Under the pieces are notes generated by a model, which saw nothing but the letters and a program-made list of their open reading frames with translations, ran no database searches and was not told the origin of the DNA. Of a DNA stretch of 7,676 nucleotides, positions 1 to 7,333 are shown piece by piece. The stretch lies in NCBI GenBank assembly GCA_017557085.1, contig JAFZAR010000261.1:1-7676 (forward strand), written 5' to 3'. The translations under genes and the position numbers were made by a program. Position 1 is the stretch's first letter; the number at the start of each line of letters is the position of its first letter. The stretch is from Verrucomicrobiota bacterium (GTDB taxonomy: Bacteria > Verrucomicrobiota > Verrucomicrobiia > Limisphaerales > UBA1412).

Positions 1-4
1 ATTT

Positions 5-460
5 TTGGATAAGAAAAAGATTTCATATACAGTTTTCAATAGAGAAATAACATTCAATTTTGATCCAACAAAGTTTGGACGAAAAACATTGATAGCTTCC
101 ATAGCTATTTGTGTTTTAACATTGATTTGTTCACTGGTTTTTCTGTTTTTTTCATTTTCTGTATTAGCTGATAACCGTCCGGAAACAGAAATCATAAGGC
201 AAGTTATTTCCTCTTCTCCTCAATTGGAAAAAGAATTGGGAGCACCGTTACAAGTATCCGATACAAAAACTGTTTCATTGGTCTATAGTTTGGATCGTAA
301 GGAGGGAAAAGAAACTTATGCTGTTAAAGGAAATTATGGAGTATGCCGTGTAGTTGTAAATTGGATATCAAGCAGACATTCTGATGAAAGTTTCAAAATA
401 AAAGAAATGTTGGTCATTACAAAAGATAAAAGGTATTTATTAGATCATGAAGGTATTTGA
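5..460 (+). CDS. Single-pass membrane protein with Coa1/Tim21-like domain (first of a tandem pair; 5' end may be cut)
   Basis: This is a small membrane-anchored protein of about 151 residues. A charged N-terminal stretch (residues 1-28, DKKK near the start) is followed by a strongly hydrophobic helix at about 29-54 and then a soluble domain at about 58-145. That domain shows the pattern of the Coa1 family (cytochrome oxidase assembly factor 1, Tim21-like fold): a short helix ending SPQLEKELGAPL, then beta strands with a G-x2-G-x5-V-x-W core (VKGNYGVCRVVVNW). Bacterial Coa1-like proteins have no settled role, so a link to cytochrome oxidase should not be assumed. The apparent start is a TTG at position 5, with only four bases before it and an open in-frame codon, so the true start may lie upstream. 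Its end overlaps the next gene by 14 bases, implying translational coupling. Composition is AT-rich, unlike the minus-strand genes. The reading frame is secure; the family call rests on pattern matching alone. Confidence 0.72.
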   Translation: MDKKKISYTVFNREITFNFDPTKFGRKTLIASIAICVLTLICSLVFLFFSFSVLADNRPETEIIRQVISSSPQLEKELGAPLQVSDTKTVSLVYSLDRKEGKETYAVKGNYGVCRVVVNWISSRHSDESFKIKEMLVITKDKRYLLDHEGI

Positions 461-968
461 ACGTACAGAAAAGGGATTTCAGATCAATTATGTTACGACA
501 AAATGGACGATCACACTTATGATTGGTCTGTTCTGGCTTCTTACGGCAATGATGATCGGTATGGCAATATACGGAAAGTCATTGGTTAATAAGATAAATG
601 TGGAGTGGCCCATACTTGAATTGACTCAGAAATTTGTATTATCCGAATCCAAAGTATCTGACACTTTTGGTGATATTCAAAATCTTGAATTAAAAAATTC
701 AGAAATAGATTTCTCCGAAGAAAAATCTACTGGAAAACTGTTTTTTGATATACAAGGGGCTAAACAAAGCGGCGAGATCGAAGTGGATTGGACTTATTCC
801 ATTGATTTAAGACATAGAGGTGGTTTTAATTTCTTTTTTCAAAAAAATGAAATTTTATTTAATGTTTCTATTATGCGACGACACGAAGAGAGATTTATGG
901 TGACTAACATCTCCAAGATAGAAAAAAATGAAAAAAGTGAAACTCATTTTTTGCCAATTTATCCCTAG
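447..968 (+). CDS. Single-pass membrane protein with Coa1/Tim21-like domain (second of a tandem pair)
   Basis: A 173-residue protein with the architecture of its upstream neighbour: a short N-terminal segment (1-20), one hydrophobic helix at about 21-42, then a soluble domain at about 50-160. The helix-strand element SKVSDTFGDIQNLEL corresponds to SSSPQLEKELGAPLQV in the first protein, and FDIQGAKQSGEIEVDW corresponds to its VKGNYGVCRVVVNW. Both therefore carry the Coa1/Tim21-like G-x-x-(x)-G...V-x-W strand pattern, and I read them as a diverged tandem duplication. A loop of about 15 residues after this strand (RHRGGFNFFF) is longer than in the first copy. The ATG at 447 lies inside the first gene. 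An AAAAGG sits 13 bases upstream, too far to be a convincing ribosome site, so coupled re-initiation is more likely. The domain should face the periplasm if the lysine- and arginine-containing N-terminus stays inside. Function is unknown; a partner role with the first protein is inference. Confidence 0.72.
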   Translation: MKVFERTEKGFQINYVTTKWTITLMIGLFWLLTAMMIGMAIYGKSLVNKINVEWPILELTQKFVLSESKVSDTFGDIQNLELKNSEIDFSEEKSTGKLFFDIQGAKQSGEIEVDWTYSIDLRHRGGFNFFFQKNEILFNVSIMRRHEERFMVTNISKIEKNEKSETHFLPIYP

Positions 969-1025
969 CCGTTAGTTTATCCCAAAACACCAATAGAGAC
1001 AGAACCCTCTAATGACATTGTGGTC

Positions 1026-3653
1026 TCACTTCTCCCTGTGGACCGAAAAATACTTTTTCAGATATTTCCCCGTCCAGGTAGAAGTTTCACTGATTTGCTC
1101 CGGGGTGCCTTCCGCCACGACACGCCCGCCCTCAGTTCCGCCTTCGGGTCCCAGATCAATGACCCAATCCGCTTCAGCGATCAGGTCATAATTATGCTCG
1201 ATGACCAGGACGGTGTTCCCGGCATCCACCAGACGCTGGATCACCGAAACCAGCCGTCTCACATCACTGCTGTGGAGCCCGATAGTGGGTTCTTCCAGGA
1301 TAAAGAAATTGTTCTGGCCTGAACGGAAACGGGTATCCTCCGCGGAGTTCAAGCCGCCCAGCAAATAGGTGACCAGTTTGACACGCTGAGCCTCTCCGCC
1401 GCTCAAGGTCGGACTGCCCTGCCCCAGTTTCATATAATCCAGCCCGGTATCCGCCAAAGCCTGCAGCGGTTTGAGGATGGCGGGATGATTTTTGAAAAAG
1501 TCTATCGCCTCGGCCACAGACATTTGCAAGACTTCATCTATCGTTTTGCCCTGAAAGTGAACGTCCAGCGTTTCCGGGTTGAAGCGGCTTCCTCCGCAAG
1601 TGTCGCAGGTAACATAAGCCGGGGGCATGAAACTCATGGAAAACTTGATCAGCCCCGCGCCTTCACAGGCCGGACAACGGCCGGAGGAACTGTTGAATGA
1701 AAAGCGGCTGGCCTGGAAGCCTTTCAGTTTTGCCTCCGTGGTTTGAGCAAAGATCTTGCGGATCGTGTCGAAAAATCCGACATACGTAGCCGGAACACTG
1801 CGGGGAGTTCTGCCGATGGGCGATTGATCCACCTCGTACACGGCACGCAAAACCGGGCCTTCTTTCCCCTTTCCGCCCGGACGCGCCGCGATATATTGTT
1901 TCAGCGCGGGATAAAGACAGCCCCGCACCAAAGAACTCTTGCCCGAACCGCTTACTCCGGTCACAACAATGAACCGGTTCAGCGGAAAACGGACGGTGAC
2001 CTCTTTCAAATTATGAAGACTGGCATTTTTCAGGGTGAACCATTCCTGAGGTATGGATTTCCCGGCAGGCACGACCGGACGGCGTTCTCCCCTGGCCGGA
2101 TAATGATATTTCTCGAAAAAGCATTGTGCCGTCAGGGATTTAGCGCACTTCTGGAGCTGGGCAAAACTGCCCTGGAATACGACCTGACCGCCATGCACAC
2201 CGGCACCCGGTCCCATGTCAATGATGTGATCGGCGGCACGGATGGTTTCCTCATCATGTTCCACCACGACCAGAGTGTTATCCCGTGAACGCAGTTTTCT
2301 CAAGGTATCAATGAGCTGTTCATTGTCACGGGCATGGAGCCCGATCGTCGGTTCATCCAGCACATAAAGCACACCGCTCAAGGTGGAACCCAGCTGTGCC
2401 GCCAGACGGATCCTCTGCGTCTCACCGCCGCTCAGCGTAGGGATGCCGCGATCCAGACAGAGATAATCCAGCCCCACCTGATTCAAAAAAGAAAGCCGGC
2501 TGACGATCTCCGGAAAAATATCCTGAACGATATCCTGAGCGAAAGAGTCCTTCACCGTAATACCGGAAAAGGTTTTCAGCGCTTCCTCCGTATTCATCGC
2601 GGCCAGTTCCACAATGGAAGGGCCTTTTTCTCTGCCAAACCATTCCCCCGGCAGGTGGACATGACGCGACATGGATTTCAAACGGCTTCCCCGGCATTGC
2701 GGACAAACTTCCCTCTCGTCCTCCAGCCAATTAAACCAGGATTCCTCGATATCTTCCGCGCGGGCACCGCGTTCCACATCCGGGATGTCAAAGACCTCCC
2801 CAAAACCACGGCAGGCAGGACACCATCCGCGGGGACTGTTGAAGCTGAAATCATAAGGATCCAGCAAAGGATACGAAGTCCCGCACTTGGGACAAGACCG
2901 ATGCGCGGAGTAGATTTTTTCTTTCGCGTCCGGGAACACTAAATAAAAAACGCCGTTCCCCAGTTCCAGAGCATCATTGAATGTCTTTTCCAGTTCTTTC
3001 TGCGCCGGAGCGCCTTTGAACAGGACCGCGTCAATGTCATGGGCTTTATAACGGGCTAACTGGGGGATCGTTGACAGATCATAATACTGGCCGTCGATAC
3101 GGGCTTGCCTGCATCCCTTTTTGACCAGGCCGTTCAACAGATCCACATGAGTTCCTTTGCGTCCATGGGATATAGGAGCCAGACAAACGATTTCCCCTTT
3201 CCTGACCTTGCGCAGATCTCTCCGGGCCTGATCTGTCACCACCGCGCGATCACTGCCGGTAATGGGTATATCGCAGGTCTCACAATACTGGATACCCAGA
3301 CGGGAATAGAGCAAACGCAGAAAGTGATAGATCTCCGTCAATGTCGCGACGGTGCTTTTGCCGCCGCCGCGCGTGGAACGCTGTTCGATACTCACCGAAG
3401 GCGGGATCCCTTCGATCAAATCTAACTCCGCTCTCGGCAGCTGCTCCACAAACTGACGGGCATAAGCGCTCATCGAATCCAGGAACCGCCGCTGTCCCTC
3501 CGAAAAAAGGACATTGAACGCCAGCGTACTCTTGCCGGAACCGCTCACACCGGTCACCGCGATGAACTTGCCGCGTGGGATATCCAGTGTCAAATTCCGC
3601 AGATTATGCTCGCGCACACCTTCTACATGGATCACTTCTTTAGATTTGGCCAT
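1026..3653 (-). CDS. uvrA: UvrA-type excinuclease ABC subunit A, insertion-domain-deficient paralog
   Basis: A DNA-damage-recognition ATPase of the UvrA family with two ABC modules, cytoplasmic. UvrA dimers scan DNA and load UvrB for nucleotide excision repair. Residues are numbered from an upstream TTG at 3665; the ATG at 3653 is residue 5 and gives the usual family start (MAKSKEVIHVEGVREHNLRN), so I prefer it, though neither start has a good ribosome site. Motifs in order: Walker A GVSGSGKST (39-47); UvrB-binding region (about 132-250, with APISHGRKGTH); zinc module C258-x2-C261 and C282-x2-C285; CPQC (321-324); signature LSGGETQR (411-418); Walker B VLDEP with H470; second Walker A (570-578); DQSPIGRTPRS (613-623); zinc module C664/C667/C687/C690; signature LSGGEAQR (754-761); Walker B FILEEP with H824. 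At about 875 residues it is shorter than canonical UvrA (about 940), chiefly because the insertion domain between C285 and C321 is almost absent. It may be a UvrA paralog working beside a canonical UvrA elsewhere in the genome. Confidence 0.93.
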   Translation of the reverse strand: MAKSKEVIHVEGVREHNLRNLTLDIPRGKFIAVTGVSGSGKSTLAFNVLFSEGQRRFLDSMSAYARQFVEQLPRAELDLIEGIPPSVSIEQRSTRGGGKSTVATLTEIYHFLRLLYSRLGIQYCETCDIPITGSDRAVVTDQARRDLRKVRKGEIVCLAPISHGRKGTHVDLLNGLVKKGCRQARIDGQYYDLSTIPQLARYKAHDIDAVLFKGAPAQKELEKTFNDALELGNGVFYLVFPDAKEKIYSAHRSCPKCGTSYPLLDPYDFSFNSPRGWCPACRGFGEVFDIPDVERGARAEDIEESWFNWLEDEREVCPQCRGSRLKSMSRHVHLPGEWFGREKGPSIVELAAMNTEEALKTFSGITVKDSFAQDIVQDIFPEIVSRLSFLNQVGLDYLCLDRGIPTLSGGETQRIRLAAQLGSTLSGVLYVLDEPTIGLHARDNEQLIDTLRKLRSRDNTLVVVEHDEETIRAADHIIDMGPGAGVHGGQVVFQGSFAQLQKCAKSLTAQCFFEKYHYPARGERRPVVPAGKSIPQEWFTLKNASLHNLKEVTVRFPLNRFIVVTGVSGSGKSSLVRGCLYPALKQYIAARPGGKGKEGPVLRAVYEVDQSPIGRTPRSVPATYVGFFDTIRKIFAQTTEAKLKGFQASRFSFNSSSGRCPACEGAGLIKFSMSFMPPAYVTCDTCGGSRFNPETLDVHFQGKTIDEVLQMSVAEAIDFFKNHPAILKPLQALADTGLDYMKLGQGSPTLSGGEAQRVKLVTYLLGGLNSAEDTRFRSGQNNFFILEEPTIGLHSSDVRRLVSVIQRLVDAGNTVLVIEHNYDLIAEADWVIDLGPEGGTEGGRVVAEGTPEQISETSTWTGKYLKKYFSVHREK

Positions 3654-3679
3654 ATCCGCAAACAACGATCGTCAAGGCA

Positions 3680-6600
3680 TCAGGGATTGCTTACCAGCAG
3701 CAGTACAGCCTGACCGGGCGATACCGTAAGTTTGTTCAGAATAGCCAGCTTGCGTCCCTGCTGGAATCCCGGAATATCCGGCAAGGCAACCTGCGCGGTC
3801 TCCGGATCAAACCCCAGATCCTTCAGACTTTTCACATTGAAAAGAAAATCTTTATCCACTTCCGCCATATTGAAATAAACGATCAGCAGTCTTCCTTTCT
3901 GCGCATAAACGGAAGCAAACAGATCTTTCTCGCCGGTTTTGACGGGGCAGCTCTCATCCCAATAGCCGACAAACAAACTCGTCTTTAAACCGAACTCGTC
4001 ACAGAATTTCCACAGACTCTCCAAGCCCGGATCCTCCGTCTGTATCTTGCGCGCCAGTGATCCATAAAGAAGAGCCTTGCCCGGATTGCCGCAATGGAAG
4101 CTGGTATTCACGCCAAAGGGCGCGCCGCTCAGCTCCACCAGATAATAATCCGGCCCGGCACCGTAAGAGAATCCATCCGTAAACTCTATAGAATCCAGCA
4201 TGGATAAATGCTCCATATACTGCACCATGGGGCTCACCATGCCGTTTTCCGCCCGGAGATTATTTCCCGTCACGGTATCCAGTAACGCATCAGGACGCGT
4301 TTCATCCAGCACACAGCGCAGACGCTGAGTCGCGCGGCGGCTGTTCAAGTCCGTCCGGATGCCGTCCACGTCCAGATCCTTTAAAAGATGGCGAACGGTC
4401 TCCAGATAATAATTCTGCCAGCGTCCCCGCGGATTGATCCCCAGGGTCACGATCGGTTCCCCCTCTATCTCCTGAGAAAACCAAAAAGCGGAATATCCTT
4501 CTCCAAAATGTTCACACAGCCACGGTGTTCCAATAAAAGGATAAGCGTGCTTCGCGTAATCAGCTCCATACAGCTCCTGTGCGCCTTTCAACGCCGCACT
4601 GTAAGTAAAGATCTCATGATTCAAAGACCACAGCGGCCAGAACTCGGCCACCTGGAGCGGAATCTCTCGCGTTCCAATGACAAAATGCACCTTCTGTTTT
4701 TTGGCGTGAAGCTGTTCGATGAGAGCCTTTAAATCGTCTTCCACAGGAAAAGGATCATTCAAATAGGGATTCAGTTTAGCGTCATAGCCCAGCAGACTTA
4801 CATCCGACGCGGGCGGAGTCTGCCGCTTCACGATATTCCCCACGCCGCAAGTATCCATTTTCAAAGCATTGACCGACTGACGACGCTGCCCGAATGGTGT
4901 CAGCATCAGGTGGAAACGGAAGATACGCTCCTCATCTTTTACCAGCCGGAGCGCGCCGGTGCTGATACTCAACTCGACCCGCTCATTTTGAGTACGCAGG
5001 TCTATCCTTCCCTCATTTTGATCGCCGCACCAGTCCCGGTAAGGTTCATCCATAAAATAGAGGTCTTGCCGCGCCACGCGATCCATCAGCTTGCAGTACA
5101 GGCCGTTGGTGACGCTCCCTATCCAGAAGCATTGATTCGCGTTCTTGCTCCACTGCCACTCCGCGAACATCGGCCGCGCACCGCCTCGGATCCCCAAGCC
5201 CATGAAGTAAGGAACGGATTTTTCCTCAAAAGAGAAAACCAGCTGTGCATCTTCCACTTCACAGTCACGAAGCGTATTCAGTTCCAGCTGCATGGTCATA
5301 AAACCATCCGCCTCCGTCTGAGCATAAGTATTCAGGATGATCCCCTTCGCGTGGCTCATGGACTGCCAGCTGATCCCACGAACATCCTCCGCGTCAAACT
5401 GCGCAGGCCGGTTCGTCCAAACCAGCCAGTCTCCCTGCGTCTTGACACGAAACTCCATCGGCCGGGCCAAAAGATCTGTGCCGATCTGGCCGGGAAGCCC
5501 GTTCTCATTCAGCATCAGCGTGTGTCGGTTCAATGTCAGTTCATTCCCGTTCAATGTCATATCGGGATAATGCTTCAGCGGATCTCCTTCCGTCCCGATC
5601 GTGGAATCCAGCCAGCGCAGCCGCTCCAAAGAAGAGCTTTCCGGCGCGGGTTCGACCACTTCCAACTCAATGGGAAACTCTGTGTACTTCAAATTCCATC
5701 CACTGAAAACCAATTCACCCTTATAAACACCGGTCGGCGTATCCGCCGGAATAGCGATCGCCATCCATAACGGCAAAACCTCTCCCAGCTTCAGCGGGAT
5801 ATCTTTGGTCAAAGTACCTCCCCAGGAATCATTCCCGCTCAGATTGAAACAACGCGCGGCCAGACTGCCCAGCAGCTCACCATTTTCATTTCTAAGGCCG
5901 ACAGACCCTACCTGGAAAGAAGGTATCTCCTTCTGAGTCGCGACAGCACCCAGCTGAAAGACGACATACTGTCCCGCTCCGCCTTGCACCTTGCACAAAG
6001 CCGATGGGCCTTGTTTAAGCCAGCACAGCGGCAATTTCTTTGTCATGCGGATCGGACGAGAGACCGGTTCCTGAAAAAAGATGACATTACGGCTTGCGTA
6101 CTCTGACAGAAAATCTGCTGTTTCTCTCTCTGTCGCGGGAATCTCTAATTCATTAAAAGCATTTCTTTCTCCATTGGATTCCAGTGCGAGAGCCGCCGCG
6201 CGTTCTATGCCTGGGGGAACTTTCCCCTGAGCGATGATATCCGCGACAGGAGCCGTTTTCTCACTCCAGGATGCGGATGCCGCTGCGGTTTGGAAGTAAT
6301 CCGGGAAGGGATTCCAATCCCGTTTTACCATCCGATAAGGCATATAATAAACATAATACTTTCCGGCCTCTTTGGCTTCAAAAAGAATATCCCCAAAATC
6401 GGGCAGACAATCCACCGTGCGGATATTCTTCACCGGAGTCCCTTTCTCTAAAGTGATAACGATACCCTTCAGCTCCGGCAGTGGATCAACTCTGCGCCAG
6501 GCGATCCGCGCCCAAACCACTTCGGCCGGCGAGTTCACCTCGACTACGGCCCGATGATTGCCCAAAGACTCCGGATCCCATTGCGCGACCGCGTGAGGGA

Positions 6601-6742
6601 TCTCCGGCAGACTCTGATCTCCCAATAAAATATCCGAGTTGAGTTTCTCTGGATTTTCCGCTCCCAAAACGGTTCCGCACCAAAGAAGCAGAAATGACCA
6701 ACTTCCAAAACTACGACTCCACCGCCGAAACTGTTTCTTCAC
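3680..6742 (-). CDS. Secreted DUF6067 (glycoside-hydrolase-like) protein
   Basis: A 1020-residue exported protein recognised as the DUF6067 / glycoside-hydrolase-domain family (related to the GH123 N-terminal grouping). A signal peptide (KKQFRRWSRS, then a hydrophobic stretch at 14-26, likely cleaved after G27 or A28) sends it out of the cytoplasm. Family landmarks in order: DPESLGNHRAVV (57-67), KYYVYYMPYRM (128-138), a beta-sandwich with PLWMAIAIPADTPTGVYKGEL (324-344), ERLRWLDSTIG (373-383), then a probable (beta/alpha)8 barrel from about 645 with GTREIP (690-695), GTPWLCEHFGEGY (738-750), RGRWQNYYLE (772-781), DVDGIRTDLN (791-800), YMEHLSMLDSIEFTDGFSY (842-860), PDYYLVELSGAPFGV (864-878) and GYWDESCPVKT (926-936). 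A beta-rich tail closes the chain. Substrate is unknown; polysaccharide or glycoconjugate processing is inferred from the family. The GTG start has an SD GAGG six bases upstream and lies within the end of rsmD, so the two are probably translated together. Some conserved acidic barrel positions look substituted. Confidence 0.88.
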   Translation of the reverse strand: MKKQFRRWSRSFGSWSFLLLWCGTVLGAENPEKLNSDILLGDQSLPEIPHAVAQWDPESLGNHRAVVEVNSPAEVVWARIAWRRVDPLPELKGIVITLEKGTPVKNIRTVDCLPDFGDILFEAKEAGKYYVYYMPYRMVKRDWNPFPDYFQTAAASASWSEKTAPVADIIAQGKVPPGIERAAALALESNGERNAFNELEIPATERETADFLSEYASRNVIFFQEPVSRPIRMTKKLPLCWLKQGPSALCKVQGGAGQYVVFQLGAVATQKEIPSFQVGSVGLRNENGELLGSLAARCFNLSGNDSWGGTLTKDIPLKLGEVLPLWMAIAIPADTPTGVYKGELVFSGWNLKYTEFPIELEVVEPAPESSSLERLRWLDSTIGTEGDPLKHYPDMTLNGNELTLNRHTLMLNENGLPGQIGTDLLARPMEFRVKTQGDWLVWTNRPAQFDAEDVRGISWQSMSHAKGIILNTYAQTEADGFMTMQLELNTLRDCEVEDAQLVFSFEEKSVPYFMGLGIRGGARPMFAEWQWSKNANQCFWIGSVTNGLYCKLMDRVARQDLYFMDEPYRDWCGDQNEGRIDLRTQNERVELSISTGALRLVKDEERIFRFHLMLTPFGQRRQSVNALKMDTCGVGNIVKRQTPPASDVSLLGYDAKLNPYLNDPFPVEDDLKALIEQLHAKKQKVHFVIGTREIPLQVAEFWPLWSLNHEIFTYSAALKGAQELYGADYAKHAYPFIGTPWLCEHFGEGYSAFWFSQEIEGEPIVTLGINPRGRWQNYYLETVRHLLKDLDVDGIRTDLNSRRATQRLRCVLDETRPDALLDTVTGNNLRAENGMVSPMVQYMEHLSMLDSIEFTDGFSYGAGPDYYLVELSGAPFGVNTSFHCGNPGKALLYGSLARKIQTEDPGLESLWKFCDEFGLKTSLFVGYWDESCPVKTGEKDLFASVYAQKGRLLIVYFNMAEVDKDFLFNVKSLKDLGFDPETAQVALPDIPGFQQGRKLAILNKLTVSPGQAVLLLVSNP

Positions 6743-7331
6743 TTGTCGCCTCGCTTCTGTCTAACTTCAAAAACTTCATCACATTATCCCCATGCCGCAG
6801 CACCTTGATCTCGACCCAGGGAAGCTGAACATCCAGAGTTTCCCGGCAAGGATGCCCCAGCAGGAATAATCCGCCCGGCTTCAAAACATCCATCAAAGTC
6901 CTGTCATCCAAAAGCTGCTGGGCGAATGAATGAGAACGCACCTTGATATTCTTTTCACCGTAAGGCGGATCCGCCAGGATCAGGTCGTATTTCTGACCTT
7001 GCGCGCGCAGCTGTTCCAAAGCCACGTAAGCATCCTGTACACGCAGTGTCAGCGCATGACGGTCGAATCCGCAGGACTCCCAGTTAGAACGCAGAATGTC
7101 CGCGTGATAGCGAGCCTTTTCCACACAGGTGGAACACGCGGCTCCACGGCTCATGCACTCCAGGCTCAACGCTCCGCTGCCGGCAAACAATTCCAGCACA
7201 TGTGCGTCATATACAAAATCGCCCAAACTGTTGAACATCGCCTGCCGCATCATGTCTGGGGTCGGTCTGACCGCAAACCCTTTCGGCACCTTGATGATCC
7301 GTCCTTTAACTGTCCCTCCCGTCACTCTCAT
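6711..7331 (-). CDS. rsmD: 16S rRNA (guanine(966)-N(2))-methyltransferase RsmD
   Basis: A 206-residue SAM-dependent methyltransferase that modifies a guanine (G966 in E. coli numbering) of 16S rRNA during small-subunit assembly in the cytoplasm. The N-terminus MRVTGGTVKGRII and the element RPTPDMMRQAMFNSL (22-36) are typical of RsmD. The SAM-binding motif I is LELFAGSGALSLE (46-58), an acidic residue after the second strand is E71 (VEKA), and the N2-guanine catalytic motif is DPPYG (121-125). The end HGDNVMKFLKL (180-190) matches the family's closing strand. Length is normal apart from a polar tail of about 15 residues. The ATG at 7331 follows the nnrD stop by two bases, and the last 32 bases overlap the start of the DUF6067 gene, so the gene sits in a tightly packed operon. 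In many bacteria rsmD neighbours coaD; that gene is not seen here. Confidence 0.94.
   Translation of the reverse strand: MRVTGGTVKGRIIKVPKGFAVRPTPDMMRQAMFNSLGDFVYDAHVLELFAGSGALSLECMSRGAACSTCVEKARYHADILRSNWESCGFDRHALTLRVQDAYVALEQLRAQGQKYDLILADPPYGEKNIKVRSHSFAQQLLDDRTLMDVLKPGGLFLLGHPCRETLDVQLPWVEIKVLRHGDNVMKFLKLDRSEATSEETVSAVES
6749..6752 (-). promoter_or_regulatory. Ribosome binding site for the DUF6067 gene, inside rsmD
   Basis: Read on the minus strand, the sequence GAGG is followed by six bases (CGACAA) and a GTG codon. This spacing is ideal for a Shine-Dalgarno site and decides the GTG at 6742 as the start, because the next residues (KKQFRR plus a hydrophobic run) form a proper signal peptide. 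The site lies within the last coding codons of rsmD. Confidence 0.6.
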
Positions 7332-7333
7332 AT

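Noticed and set aside
994..1011. Possible terminator hairpin in the convergent spacer (TAGAG / CTCTA with an 8-base loop)
   Set aside because: The stem is only five base pairs and no T-run follows on either strand, so it is no better than chance.
1743..2942. Plus-strand open frames of 181 and 202 codons opposite uvrA
   Set aside because: They are antisense to well-conserved UvrA motifs, have no recognisable domain and no supporting ribosome sites that I could see.
5523..5562. Short direct repeat of GTTCAATGTCA within the DUF6067 gene
   Set aside because: It encodes repeated TLN residues in one beta-rich segment (MTLNGNELTLNRH); two copies inside a coding region do not make a repeat array.
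4910..5770. Long plus-strand open frame (286 codons) opposite the DUF6067 gene
   Set aside because: It lies wholly antisense to a gene with recognised family motifs, and its protein is rich in arginine, proline and histidine as expected from the complement of a G+C-biased gene. No domain is recognisable.
6670..6681. Possible lipoprotein signal (LLLWC) in the DUF6067 signal peptide
   Set aside because: The residue before the cysteine is a bulky tryptophan, which does not fit the lipobox, and a signal peptidase I site follows at G27 or A28.
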